A stretch of 64,000 bases of DNA from Leifsonia sp. Root227 (GTDB lineage: Bacteria; Actinomycetota; Actinomycetes; Actinomycetales; Microbacteriaceae), in contig NZ_LMIO01000001.1 in NCBI RefSeq assembly GCF_001428745.1, positions 706,818 to 770,817 on the forward strand. Reading direction: 5' to 3'. This document shows, piece after piece, positions 35,596 through 44,090 of this stretch (position 1 is its first letter; every line of letters starts with the position of its first letter). A program made the position numbers and the translations under genes. Below the pieces are notes generated by a model. The model was not told the origin of the DNA. It searched no databases and saw nothing but the letters and a program-made list of their open reading frames with translations.

Positions 35596-36822
35596 ATGAG
35601 GAACACTCAACATCGGTACGCATCACTCGACGGACTACGCGGCGTCGCAGCGTTATCCGTCGTTCTGTACCATGCACTGTTGGTCGTGCCGGCCGTCTCC
35701 GTGTTGTACGTCGAGAAGGCCGATGCAAGCCCGCTAAGCCCTGAGTGGTGGCTGTTTCGTACACCGCTGCGGCTCATAATGCCTGGACATGAAGCGGTGC
35801 TGATCTTCTTCGTGCTGTCCGGATTCGTTCTCACCCTACCGCTGCTTACCCACAAGCAAACGGTGCGCAGTGTTCTCGCCTACTACGGTCGCCGAATCCT
35901 CCGCCTGTACATTCCCGTCTGGGGTGCAGTTGCATTCGCACTGCTCTTGGCCGTGGTGATTCCTCGCGACCCGACGATGGGTTCCAGCTGGATGGCAACA
36001 CATGTACCGCCAACAGTTTCCGCCGTGTGGCACGATCTTGTGCTGGTGCTCGGCACCTCCAACCTGGACAGCCCGCTGTGGTCGCTGACATGGGAGGTGT
36101 GGTTCTCTCTACTCCTGCCGGTCATGTTCGTCTTGTTGAAGGTCGCCCGAGTGCATGACTGGTGGTTGGGTGGCATCGCGTTGATGATCGCGCTATCTGC
36201 CATCTCGAGGTTCCCGGCTGTTCTTGACGCGCTGCCGCAGGCGTGGCTGACCGGCGGAATGCTTCAATACTTGCCCGTGTTCGGCATCGGAATGATTCTT
36301 GCATCACGGCGCGACACGATCGCAGAATTGGCCCAACGCGTCCGGGCCTGGTGGCCTGTCGTTGCAGCCACTCTACTGTTGCTCATTTCACCAAGCCTCA
36401 TCCCCACCGGTCCCACATACACGCCTGTAGCAGCATTGCTCGCAGCCGTGAGCTTGGTAGGGGTTGGGGGAGTTGTGGTACTCGCGCTTGAATCGCCGCT
36501 GGCGAAGCGGTTGCAGTCCAAACCGGTCCAATGGGCGGGCACGCGCTCGTTCAGCATCTACCTCATCCACGAACCAATTCTTGTGGCCGCAGCGCTACTG
36601 ACACGGGCCAACGGCTGGTTGCCGTGGCTGTTCGTTGCCCTGGCTGCTATCCCCGTGATCCTGGTCGCTGCGGAAGGCTTCTACCGAGCAGTCGAGCGCC
36701 CGTCCATGCTTCTGTCGCAGCGCGTAGGACGTGCCATAAACGCAAAGAAGACCCCCTCAACCACACTTGGTGTGGTTGAGGGGGAAACGTCAGTACGCGC
36801 CAACCCATCCGCCGCCCGGTGA
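35596..36822 (+). CDS. Acyltransferase-3 family membrane protein (OafA-like)
   Basis: 408 aa with about ten transmembrane helices. N-terminal 'YASLDGLRGVAALSVVLYHA' carries the family's R/H pattern; 'FFVLSGFVLTLPLL' follows and 'WSLTWEVWFSLLLPVMF' is the central signature. Such enzymes O-acylate surface glycans. Phage-borne members commonly alter host receptors. It is rightward, against the late operon, in a low-GC stretch beside attL, so expression in the lysogen is plausible. Its last codons run through the late-operon terminator hairpin and overlap the convergent gene by 33 bases. Confidence 0.88.
   Translation: MRNTQHRYASLDGLRGVAALSVVLYHALLVVPAVSVLYVEKADASPLSPEWWLFRTPLRLIMPGHEAVLIFFVLSGFVLTLPLLTHKQTVRSVLAYYGRRILRLYIPVWGAVAFALLLAVVIPRDPTMGSSWMATHVPPTVSAVWHDLVLVLGTSNLDSPLWSLTWEVWFSLLLPVMFVLLKVARVHDWWLGGIALMIALSAISRFPAVLDALPQAWLTGGMLQYLPVFGIGMILASRRDTIAELAQRVRAWWPVVAATLLLLISPSLIPTGPTYTPVAALLAAVSLVGVGGVVVLALESPLAKRLQSKPVQWAGTRSFSIYLIHEPILVAAALLTRANGWLPWLFVALAAIPVILVAAEGFYRAVERPSMLLSQRVGRAINAKKTPSTTLGVVEGETSVRANPSAAR
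36752..36784 (-). terminator. Terminator of the leftward late operon
   Basis: A perfect 15-bp stem (CCCCCTCAACCACAC / GTGTGGTTGAGGGGG) has a three-base loop. On the minus strand it is followed by a T-rich run TCTTCTTTG. It lies just after the last leftward gene and inside the 3' end of the rightward acyltransferase gene. Confidence 0.88.
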
Positions 36823-37254
36823 ACGGGTCCAACGGGTTTGTGGTAGCACGGTGATCTGAAACGAGTACGTCGATGATGTTGACGTGCCGTTCGTAGCTGA
36901 CACGGTGAATGTCATTGTCTTCTCGGGAGGCATCACCGATGGGGGCTTGATGATGCACGACGAACCAGCAGGGGTAATAGTCGCGGTAGGGCCTCCCGTC
37001 TGGGTCCACGTCCACGAGGTTGGTGTCGGCGAACCGACACCAACCTTCGCGGTAACCGTCAGGCCAACCGGTTCCACTCGTGCATCTGCTGGTGGCGTCA
37101 AGAACAACTGAACCGTACCGGAGGCACGGATAGCGGTTGTTCGAGACTGGGGCGCGGTGACAAGAGTGCCTGACACCCGAATGGCAGTCGTTCGGGAGAT
37201 GGGTGCAGAGACGCTACCTGTCGCCCGGATCGCGGTCGTCCGGGATGCAACCAC
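36790..37254 (-). CDS. Phage surface/tail decoration protein with SRTTAIR repeats
   Basis: 154 aa. Three tandem units of about 17 residues begin S-R-T-T-A-I-R (residues 4-50), followed by a PKD/Ig-like beta domain ('PTPTSWTWTQTGGPTATITP'). GTG start overlaps the previous stop (TAGTG). Last gene of the late operon. Likely a minor virion-surface or fibre-tip protein; exact role unknown. Confidence 0.75.
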   Translation of the reverse strand: MVASRTTAIRATGSVSAPISRTTAIRVSGTLVTAPQSRTTAIRASGTVQLFLTPPADARVEPVGLTVTAKVGVGSPTPTSWTWTQTGGPTATITPAGSSCIIKPPSVMPPEKTMTFTVSATNGTSTSSTYSFQITVLPQTRWTRSPGGGWVGAY

Positions 37255-38597
37255 TAGAGAACCGCCACCTCAGAAATGTGGAGCGCGCCCCAATCGGTGA
37301 TGGTGCCGATCTCGGTACCGTTCAGGGTGGTGGTGACCGTCGAAGCTGAACCGGTGTAAGCCAGCGAAGCTTCCTTGATCAGCGTGGTACCCGAGTAGAG
37401 CCTAGTCAGGGAAGTGTGCGAACCGACGGCCGTCAGGAACCCGTCCATGTCCCACGAGAACGTGGTGCGCGCCGCCATAGGAACGAGGCGCCACTTCCGC
37501 TCCGACGCGGTTGACGTCATCGCCGGCGAGTCGACACCAGTTGCGGAGTTCCCATCATTCAACGCGTCCCCTTGAGTGGCAGATCCGCCGACAATCGTCC
37601 ACCCGGTCGCGCCGCTACCGGCCCATCCGGGGAGGATGCTCACCGTGCCAGACGTTGCTGGCACACGAACCTCAACGGTTCCTGTCGTGCTTGCGCCACC
37701 GTTGTCAGTGGCGGCGTACTGAAGCACGTAGAGAGAGCCGGCAGAACCGGCCGTGAATGTGACCGTTGCTGTAGACGCTCCCGAAAGGGTGGGACCACCC
37801 GATGCGGGGTAGGTCATAGTCCACGCACGTGATGCGATCGTTCCATCACTGTCGGAGTCGGTCGCTGTCAGAGACACAGACGCAGACGCGGCGACCGTCT
37901 GGTTCGCGGGCATCGTAACCGACGGCGGAATGTTCGCGTACGGCCCTGGAAGGCCGGTCGAATCAATGCCCGTACGAATCAGCAGGTCATCGACTCGGGT
38001 GCCGCCCGAGTAGTTACCCGAACCCCACTGTCCGATAACAACGTCACCGAAACCGCCAGACGGTGCCATCGTGCCGGTGGTGGTTGAGAACGATTGCACG
38101 GCGGTGGTCGAGTCCCCGAGGAAGTACGACATCTCAAGGGTGGCCGTCCCGGTGCCTGTAATGAGGTGGTATTCAACCCGCAATGCTGTGTCTACCGGTG
38201 CGTCAGCAGTCGACGCGAAGATGTCCGTTCCCGTCGAATCGGTCAGGCGGATCTTCCTGTTCGATGAGCTGGAACCCACGCGGATGCGGAACGCTAATGC
38301 TCCACCGGTTTGAGCTGTTGCGCGCAACAGTGTGTATTCGGCTGAGTTGGAGCCCGAGACGGAGAAATCAATGCGCCCGTCGATCTGGGTCGCACCGGCT
38401 AGGTTCCATTTGACCGACTGATCCGAACCGGAACCGCCGGCGATCTGCATCCCCTTCGCGCCATGGAACGCAGCCGCGGCTGCGTATGTTGGCGTACCCG
38501 CCACTGTCACGAAGGCATTGCCCGACGTCGCCGAGTTGCTGGTCGTGACAGTGGCACCCTCCGTACCCGAGTCGAAGTTATTGGTCAGGATAGCCAC
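37254..38597 (-). CDS. Phage protein with lectin-like and PKD/Ig-like domains
   Basis: 447 aa. The N-terminal part (1-220) looks like a concanavalin/laminin-G type beta sandwich ('LTNNFDSGTEGATVTTSNSA'), then a PKD-like domain ('PANQTVAASASVSLTATDSD') and a C-terminal beta region ending 'LHISEVAVL'. Overlaps the spike gene by 13 bases. Such proteins are glycan-binding decorations of tails in actinophages; receptor binding is inference. Confidence 0.78.
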   Translation of the reverse strand: MAILTNNFDSGTEGATVTTSNSATSGNAFVTVAGTPTYAAAAAFHGAKGMQIAGGSGSDQSVKWNLAGATQIDGRIDFSVSGSNSAEYTLLRATAQTGGALAFRIRVGSSSSNRKIRLTDSTGTDIFASTADAPVDTALRVEYHLITGTGTATLEMSYFLGDSTTAVQSFSTTTGTMAPSGGFGDVVIGQWGSGNYSGGTRVDDLLIRTGIDSTGLPGPYANIPPSVTMPANQTVAASASVSLTATDSDSDGTIASRAWTMTYPASGGPTLSGASTATVTFTAGSAGSLYVLQYAATDNGGASTTGTVEVRVPATSGTVSILPGWAGSGATGWTIVGGSATQGDALNDGNSATGVDSPAMTSTASERKWRLVPMAARTTFSWDMDGFLTAVGSHTSLTRLYSGTTLIKEASLAYTGSASTVTTTLNGTEIGTITDWGALHISEVAVL

Positions 38598-40417
38598 AGG
38601 AAGTCTCCAATCCAGGCACCCACCTGTGGGGTGGTGTGACCGACGAGTGCTGCAATATCGATGGGAATCGGTTGCGGATTGTCCAACGCAAGCGAGGACG
38701 ATTTGAGCGTGCGATCAGGGTTGAATGCGTCCGACCCGTCGACAAACACGGATTGTGAGTCCTTGCCCGTCGCGGTTTTCCATGACGGCAGGTTGAAGTA
38801 CGAGATCGTGCTTGATCCTGCGGTTGGTGATGGGAACCCCCACATTCGTGAAGTTCCTGCGCGACGGTTGAACACGTTGCCATCACCGGTGTAGCCGAAC
38901 GCTGACGCTGGACGTGTCCATCCGGTTGTGGAATCTCGAACCACCAGAATGCCCGTCCCCGCTGAACCAGTGTGCGAGAACGCGTTGTTGTAGTTCTCGA
39001 TGGAATCGATGAGCCAGTCCATGCCCGTGGGGTCCGGGTACGACTGGCGCGTGTCCCGTCCAACGGAGTTTGACTGCATGGGTGCACGGTCATCTGCGTT
39101 GAAGTTGAGATCTGTCTCAACGTTGTCCATGAACGTGTTGTTCCACACGCGCGGGTGGTCGCAGTTGATGAAGTACCCGCCGATGGCACCATTCGAGAAC
39201 ACCACGTTGTTTGTGAACAGCGCAGTGCCGGACAATTCGGCTATGAACCCGTGCTTGACGTTTCCGTAGATGGCGTTGCCGTACGCCTTGATGTTGTATA
39301 CAGACTCGTCACACCAAATGCCTGACGCCTGATTATTGCGGACGATGTTTCGCCTGAACGTGACGCCCCGAAGCCGGGTAACTTTGATGCCTGCGGCGGC
39401 GGGCGCGATGTTGAAGTTCTCCCGATTGTTGCCCTCGAGAAGGTTGTCCTCAATCATGAGGTTGTCGGCCTGGTTGGCGTGAACCCCGGTGAATCCGTTG
39501 TTCTGGACGGAGACATGACGGACAGTCGAGTTCGCGCGAATCATTGACATGCCGTACGTGGCGGACTCGGAGATGACACAGTTCTCCATGACGGAGCCCT
39601 CTTTGTAGAGACGCACCATGCCGAAGTCGCAGACAGCCGCAGCGTACCGGCGAACACCGATTCCGCGCATGGTTGTCACGCCGGTCGCGGTGACGGCCTG
39701 GTTGAGGTCGGAAACACGCACCTGTGAACCCGTTGGGTCGGCGCCGAGGTACAGGTAGGTGGGTGTGAACCGGTACCGGGTTGTGCCCGAAACTGATGGA
39801 GTGGTGGTGCCGCCTGAATAGGTGCCTTCCACGTAGAACTTGCCAGCAGTTACATCGGCGAGCGCCCCAACCTGCGTAAGGCGCACGCCATCAACCCAAA
39901 CCTGATCCGGCCATGCCGAGTAGGGGTAGGCGGCATTGATGTAGCCCCAACCAGGGGTCGGGTTGTCATCCACGCCGCGATCCGCGGTGGGCGACCTGTC
40001 TAGAACGACAGTGTACGGAGCGCGCCATTTGCCTGACGCGCTCGTAAAGCCCGTGAGAACAGAGGTGCCATCCATCCACACGGCCTCGCCGGGGTAGTTC
40101 TGAATAGTGACATCGCGGGAGCAGGAGACGTTCTCGTGATACGTACCGCCGCGCATAACAACAGTGCCACCGGTGGGAACAATATCAAGCGCGTGCTGCA
40201 ACGTCTTCACCGGACGGTCGACAGCACCCGAAGCCGAATCCGACCCGAACGCAGACGACACGTAGGTTACGTTCGCGGATGGGATATCGTACGCTGCCGT
40301 GCCGATTGTCAGGGCACCCGGCGCGACGAAAGATGGCAGGGGGTCACGTCCCGGCGCGTACCACCACGACGGGTCCGAAGACTTCCGCGCGTAGGTTACG
40401 TTCGGGACGATCGTCAT
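38585..40417 (-). CDS. Tail spike with right-handed beta-helix (pectate-lyase-like)
   Basis: 610 aa. 'SDSASGAVDRPVKTLQHALD' near residues 58-78 and 'GGTVVMRGGTYHENVSCSRD' near 83-103 are typical of pectate-lyase-like parallel beta helices; repeated N/V/I-rich coils follow ('NSTVRHVSVQNNGFTGVHAN', 'YNIKAYGNAIYGNVKHGF'). A C-terminal beta domain closes it. Binds or cleaves a surface glycan at infection. The acyltransferase of the same prophage could modify that glycan in the lysogen. Confidence 0.85.
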   Translation of the reverse strand: MTIVPNVTYARKSSDPSWWYAPGRDPLPSFVAPGALTIGTAAYDIPSANVTYVSSAFGSDSASGAVDRPVKTLQHALDIVPTGGTVVMRGGTYHENVSCSRDVTIQNYPGEAVWMDGTSVLTGFTSASGKWRAPYTVVLDRSPTADRGVDDNPTPGWGYINAAYPYSAWPDQVWVDGVRLTQVGALADVTAGKFYVEGTYSGGTTTPSVSGTTRYRFTPTYLYLGADPTGSQVRVSDLNQAVTATGVTTMRGIGVRRYAAAVCDFGMVRLYKEGSVMENCVISESATYGMSMIRANSTVRHVSVQNNGFTGVHANQADNLMIEDNLLEGNNRENFNIAPAAAGIKVTRLRGVTFRRNIVRNNQASGIWCDESVYNIKAYGNAIYGNVKHGFIAELSGTALFTNNVVFSNGAIGGYFINCDHPRVWNNTFMDNVETDLNFNADDRAPMQSNSVGRDTRQSYPDPTGMDWLIDSIENYNNAFSHTGSAGTGILVVRDSTTGWTRPASAFGYTGDGNVFNRRAGTSRMWGFPSPTAGSSTISYFNLPSWKTATGKDSQSVFVDGSDAFNPDRTLKSSSLALDNPQPIPIDIAALVGHTTPQVGAWIGDFLWLS

Positions 40418-41217
40418 GTCAGCTCCGCATACGTGTAAAGGTCAAGGACGCCAGCCCAAGTGGGGCCGGAGTACTGGATGGGGCCGTAAAACTGGCGCAC
40501 CTGTACACCACCAGGGGCCGAAGCGGGCTGGGTTGGGTAGGTGCCGCCGGAATACATGACCGTGTAAACGCCACCAACCGAAGTAATGGCCGAATCCACG
40601 TACGACTTGTTCGCCGCTGACGTCCCCGATGTCGGGGTTGGAACAACAGGCTCGCTTGAGAAAGTCTTTACTCCGGCGACCGTTTCGGCGCCCGTCTTGT
40701 GAACCGCTGCCGAGTCGTCAGCTTTCGTCGCCACATACGCGTTCACGACAGCAGCATCGGCGGCAGTACCAGATGTTGTACCGATAGCCACACTTGACGT
40801 GCCAGCACCGATCGCGGAACGAACAGCAGCAGCGTCCGCAGCGGTAAGGACGGATCGCCCAATACTTGTCGAGTCGCTGATATTCGCAGCAGCAGGCTGG
40901 TAGTCGCCAGCCTTGGCTGTGCTTGACGTCGTGCCGATGGCAACAGAACTGGTGCCAGCTCCGATGGCGGTGCGAACGGCCGCAGCATCAGCAGCCGTCA
41001 GAACGGTTCGACCAATCGTAGAAGAGTCCGACACCTGTGACGCGGTGAAGGACTTGGCCGAGTCCGCCGTGTTGTTGACGTTCCCCAACCCCAGGTCGGC
41101 TTTTGTCAGCGTGACAAGGCCGGTACCGTCTGGGCTGATCCCGTTGATAACGGTCACGGTTCCAGCGCCGCCCCCGCCACCACCAGAAAGCTGGGCGAGC
41201 AGAATCACAGAGGTCAT
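40414..41217 (-). CDS. Tail fibre-like protein with duplicated 40-residue unit
   Basis: 267 aa. ATG at 41217 overlaps the previous stop (ATGA). Gly-rich hinge (SGGGGGGAG), a collar-like segment LTKADLGLGNVNNTADSAK common in phage fibres, then two copies of a 40-residue unit (about 62-101 and 112-151), then a 'YVDSAI' region and a C-terminal domain ending 'AGVLDLYTYAEL'. Probably a trimeric fibre or adaptor that joins the spike to the tail tip. Overlaps the spike gene start by four bases. Confidence 0.8.
   Translation of the reverse strand: MTSVILLAQLSGGGGGGAGTVTVINGISPDGTGLVTLTKADLGLGNVNNTADSAKSFTASQVSDSSTIGRTVLTAADAAAVRTAIGAGTSSVAIGTTSSTAKAGDYQPAAANISDSTSIGRSVLTAADAAAVRSAIGAGTSSVAIGTTSGTAADAAVVNAYVATKADDSAAVHKTGAETVAGVKTFSSEPVVPTPTSGTSAANKSYVDSAITSVGGVYTVMYSGGTYPTQPASAPGGVQVRQFYGPIQYSGPTWAGVLDLYTYAELT
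40765..41034 (-). repeat. Duplicated fibre unit with diverged codons
   Basis: Copies at 40915-41034 and 40765-40884 encode 40-residue units that agree at 34 positions by eye ('VLTAADAAAVR.AIGAGTSS'), yet many synonymous codons differ between them. Confidence 0.8.
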
Positions 41218-41789
41218 GGGGTGGTCCTCCACAGTTTGTTGTCAGGGGTTAGCAGAAGGTCCACGCCAACCCGGTACCCGTTCGGGAACGGTTCGGCAGT
41301 TGTGGCGACTGGGTACACGAGTGCCTGCAACACGCCGGGCACCGGGTTTTGGGTGATGACCTGCGCGAGGCTGATGTCATCGCCTGGGGCGCCGGTGAAC
41401 GATCGTTGGAACGTCTGCCAGTTTTGGGGTGCAACCGGCGCGAATTTCGCCGTCCATGTCCACCCGGTGTAGTTGAGCGAGTTCTGCTGCGGCGCAATCA
41501 GTTGCACCTCTGTGGGTGCGCCCGGGTCTGGGTCCGCGCTTACACCGTCAGAGGGTGGGACCAGGCGCCCGTCGCTGTTCAGCGTGCATTTGATTGTCTG
41601 CGGGAAAATGAACATGTCGTCTGCTACGGACGTCAATACGTCCACACCGGAAAGGTTCGGGGTGAACGTAATCGTCGCCAGCGCTGTCACCTGGTCGGGC
41701 GCCTCACCAACATCGTTCGAGTCCGCCAGCGCGAGCACGCCGCGACCGGTGACGGTCAGGTGCCCGATTGAACCGGGAAGATCAGCCAT
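41214..41789 (-). CDS. Phage tail-associated protein of unknown function
   Basis: 191 aa, beta-rich: 'MADLPGSIGHLTVTGRGVLA', 'TFTPNLSGVDVLTSVADDMF', C-terminus 'RVGVDLLLTPDNKLWRTTP'. No domain recognised. It lies between the lysis genes and the fibre gene, coupled to the latter. A fibre-base or adaptor role is inference only. Confidence 0.75.
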   Translation of the reverse strand: MADLPGSIGHLTVTGRGVLALADSNDVGEAPDQVTALATITFTPNLSGVDVLTSVADDMFIFPQTIKCTLNSDGRLVPPSDGVSADPDPGAPTEVQLIAPQQNSLNYTGWTWTAKFAPVAPQNWQTFQRSFTGAPGDDISLAQVITQNPVPGVLQALVYPVATTAEPFPNGYRVGVDLLLTPDNKLWRTTP

Positions 41790-41798
41790 CAGTATTCC

Positions 41799-41954
41799 TT
41801 ACGTGCAGCGGCAGAAGTCGCAGGTGGCGTAGCAGTAACAGGTCAGCGCGTAGCAGTGGTGCCTGCATTTGCAGGTGCGTTGGCTACTGGCAGGATTCGC
41901 AGTTGAATGCGTCCATCGGGTCGACGGGTACGTAGTATTCGTCGTTGGGGTCAC
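41799..41954 (-). CDS. Cys-rich microprotein, frame 2 (possible frameshift partner of 41884-41961)
   Basis: GTG at 41954 opens a 51-codon frame whose C-terminal 24 residues hold nine Cys (CKCRHHCYALTC then CYCYATCDFCRCT). The first 25 residues are Thr/Ser-rich and look like an out-of-frame reading of the overlapping short frame, so true translation may enter this frame by +1 shift near 41885 or from an unseen internal start. Unusual Cys density suggests metal binding or disulfides. Confidence 0.45.
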   Translation of the reverse strand: MTPTTNTTYPSTRWTHSTANPASSQRTCKCRHHCYALTCYCYATCDFCRCT

Positions 41955-41961
41955 CGGTCAC
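41884..41961 (-). CDS. Tiny acidic ORF coupled to holin-like gene
   Basis: 25 aa: starts MTGDPNDEYYVPVDP, ends AFNCESCQ. GTG start overlaps the preceding stop (GTGA). It ends in a CxxC pair and the adjacent +1 frame continues with nine more Cys, so the two could be one Cys-rich protein. Confidence 0.5.
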   Translation of the reverse strand: MTGDPNDEYYVPVDPMDAFNCESCQ

Positions 41962-42245
41962 TCGCCGGACTCCTGGTCGATCGCGGACGGAAGGTACGCG
42001 TTCGGCAGCCCGTTGACGAGGATGTTCCCGGCGGACTTGCCCGCCGCGATCAGGCCGGTGAGCGCGATGGCGCCGACACCGTAACCGAGCGCAGCCCAGT
42101 CAAGGTTCGCGAGCCCTGCGGCGGATAGAACGAAACCGGAGCCGCCGATGACGACAGTTGAACCGGTGACGGCCTGCCAGAACGTGCGAATGAAAGCAAT
42201 CTTCGCGGCCTGACGATTGGCAGGCGGGAAAAGGGTGGAACTCAT
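41958..42245 (-). CDS. Putative holin (two-helix membrane protein)
   Basis: 95 aa. A basic-to-neutral N-terminus is followed by two hydrophobic segments, about residues 27-47 ('TGSTVVIGGSGFVLSAAGL') and 52-70 ('ALGYGVGAIALTGLIAAG'), then an acidic C-terminal tail. Position right after the endolysin and a second membrane protein fits a holin. ATG overlaps the preceding stop. Confidence 0.7.
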   Translation of the reverse strand: MSSTLFPPANRQAAKIAFIRTFWQAVTGSTVVIGGSGFVLSAAGLANLDWAALGYGVGAIALTGLIAAGKSAGNILVNGLPNAYLPSAIDQESGE

Positions 42246-42631
42246 AGGTCCTCTTTCTTAGCGAAACGGCCCTGCGCGTCACGGGCCTGAAGTTCGATGA
42301 TTCGGGTGTTGTCGTTCGCTAACTTGGCTTGAACGTCAGCGAGGACTTCACCGTGACGGTCGACGGCATCCCGGAGGGAGCCGCCGTTGTTCGGCAGCAC
42401 CTCGTGTTTGATCGACGCCAAGGATGCGTCCTGCGCCTTCAACGTGTCCTTGGTTTTGTCGATGAATTCAGGGAGGTCGGCAAGGGAATTGATGGTGGTG
42501 ACGAACCGGGACACGAAACGCCACGCACTAGGAATGACTTTGATCGCGCCACCGATGAACGCGACCACGGCTGCAACGGCAAGAACCCATTGCAGCCACG
42601 GCCACGCGTCCCCAAACTCGAGGCTCGGCAC
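42242..42631 (-). CDS. Membrane protein with coiled coil, lysis module
   Basis: 129 aa. One N-terminal transmembrane helix (about 12-32, 'WLQWVLAVAAVVAFIGGAIK'), then a long helical region (50-120) with heptad-like spacing and a charged end 'DAQGRFAKKEDL'. Resembles DUF2746-type phage proteins next to endolysins. GTG start four bases after the endolysin stop. Holin partner or spanin-like accessory is inferred. Confidence 0.72.
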   Translation of the reverse strand: MPSLEFGDAWPWLQWVLAVAAVVAFIGGAIKVIPSAWRFVSRFVTTINSLADLPEFIDKTKDTLKAQDASLASIKHEVLPNNGGSLRDAVDRHGEVLADVQAKLANDNTRIIELQARDAQGRFAKKEDL

Positions 42632-42635
42632 CGGC

Positions 42636-43502
42636 TTACTTGGCGAGTTTGTTCGTGAACGCCGAATCCTTGTGGAGGGCGAAGTTCACAAGCTTCTGCA
42701 ACTGGTCGGGCGAAACGGCGGCAGCCTTCGCCTGCTCTACAGTGTCAGCGGTCTGGTAGTAGACGTCCTTCCAGTTACGCGCCTGGGACTCGCCATCGTT
42801 CGCATACAGAACGTTGTCCTGATCGCGGTCCCAGAAGATCGCCACGAACTGCGGCAGACCAGCAGGGGGTGTCGCGCAGTAGTACAGGCGTGCCCGGTCC
42901 TCACGTCGAATCGCGGCAATGATTTCGTCTTTAGCAGCCAAGAGTTCGGCCTCCTCATCGTTTACGGCCCCGCCACCAGCAGCAAGGATCTGATTGGCGC
43001 GGGCAACAACCCGGTCCACGTCCATACCGCCAGGACACGCAGTCGCGTAACTGGCGGAGAAGAATTCGTACAGTTCTCGGTGTCCGAGCACGGTCGACCC
43101 GGCGCCGTTACGCACCAGCGGGAACCCGTACCGGCGGGACACGTCAGCACACATGCGGGCGATTGACTCGTATGAAGCGTCCGAGATCGTCCACCCGTTG
43201 GTTGACAAGTTCGCGCACTCAAACGTGATCGAACGCCTGTCGAAAGCGGCACCCCGGCCACCATCGTCGGAAGAACCGGACGTCCATGCCCGGTCACCCT
43301 CATCGACAACCCCGATGATCCGGCCGTCGTTCGCGATCACATAATTCGCAGACACCTGACGGGCACCAGAAACCATCATCGAAACCACACCATCCGCGTC
43401 TGTTGACGCGCAGTGATGCAGGATGATGTGGTCAATGGCCGCGCCATCTCGAGACGACCGTTGGCTGGACGTTGCGACCTGATTAGTAAGCGGACTGAAC
43501 AT
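42636..43502 (-). CDS. Endolysin: N-acetylmuramoyl-L-alanine amidase
   Basis: 288 aa. Amidase_2/PGRP-type domain over about residues 15-165: first zinc His in IDHIILHHCAS near residue 30, 'SANYVIANDGRIIGVVDEGD' near 50-70, HREL near 138 and the late zinc ligand region YATACPGG near 150. No signal peptide, so export needs the holin. The C-terminal third (about 185-288) is a separate helical/beta domain, probably for wall binding. No classical terminator separates it from neighbours. Confidence 0.9.
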   Translation of the reverse strand: MFSPLTNQVATSSQRSSRDGAAIDHIILHHCASTDADGVVSMMVSGARQVSANYVIANDGRIIGVVDEGDRAWTSGSSDDGGRGAAFDRRSITFECANLSTNGWTISDASYESIARMCADVSRRYGFPLVRNGAGSTVLGHRELYEFFSASYATACPGGMDVDRVVARANQILAAGGGAVNDEEAELLAAKDEIIAAIRREDRARLYYCATPPAGLPQFVAIFWDRDQDNVLYANDGESQARNWKDVYYQTADTVEQAKAAAVSPDQLQKLVNFALHKDSAFTNKLAK

Positions 43503-43511
43503 CCGACCTCC

Positions 43512-44072
43512 TTAGATTGACCAGGTGATCCCACCGAGCCAGATGGATGTGGTGCCGGTCACGTTCACATAAGACGCGACAATCTGACCGTTCGTGTTGA
43601 TCGTGTAATAGACGAACCCGGTAGATCCGCCCGTGGTCGACGCGCCCACCCGCACGATCTGGCGCGAGGGACGGAACCCAGCAGGGAGAGTGCCAACCAC
43701 GTCATTCGAATTGATCGCCGACGTCTTCAAAAACTGCGCATCAATGGTCACCAACTTGCCCTGCTTAGTCAGCGACGAACCAGTACCCAGCGACCAGGCC
43801 GAACCATTCGGAGTGATCGTCCCCGCGATAGGTACACCACCCGAAAGCTGCCACCCGGACTGGTAGATGTAAACGTTCCCCGACGCGTCCACCCATGTCA
43901 GCCCGTTCCACAGCGGCTTACCGTTCACTGCTGTTGGTGTGGTGAACGACACCAGAGTGTTACCAACCAGCGCCGCATAGTCAGAAACCAGCCCAGGGTC
44001 CACGTCGATCGCGGGTGCGCCACCACTAGCGAAGTACGGCTGACCTTTGGTGCCGGAAGATTCCGAAGCCAT
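43512..44072 (-). CDS. Phage minor tail or tail-tip protein
   Basis: 186 aa. 'LWNGLTWVDASGNVYIYQSG' near residues 52-72 and a C-terminal beta domain ('IWLGGITWSI' end) like those of phage tail-tip/head-fibre proteins. Family not firmly recognised. Placed between the DUF5047 tail gene group and the endolysin. Confidence 0.7.
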   Translation of the reverse strand: MASESSGTKGQPYFASGGAPAIDVDPGLVSDYAALVGNTLVSFTTPTAVNGKPLWNGLTWVDASGNVYIYQSGWQLSGGVPIAGTITPNGSAWSLGTGSSLTKQGKLVTIDAQFLKTSAINSNDVVGTLPAGFRPSRQIVRVGASTTGGSTGFVYYTINTNGQIVASYVNVTGTTSIWLGGITWSI

Positions 44073-44090
44073 AAGAGAATGTCCTTGTCG

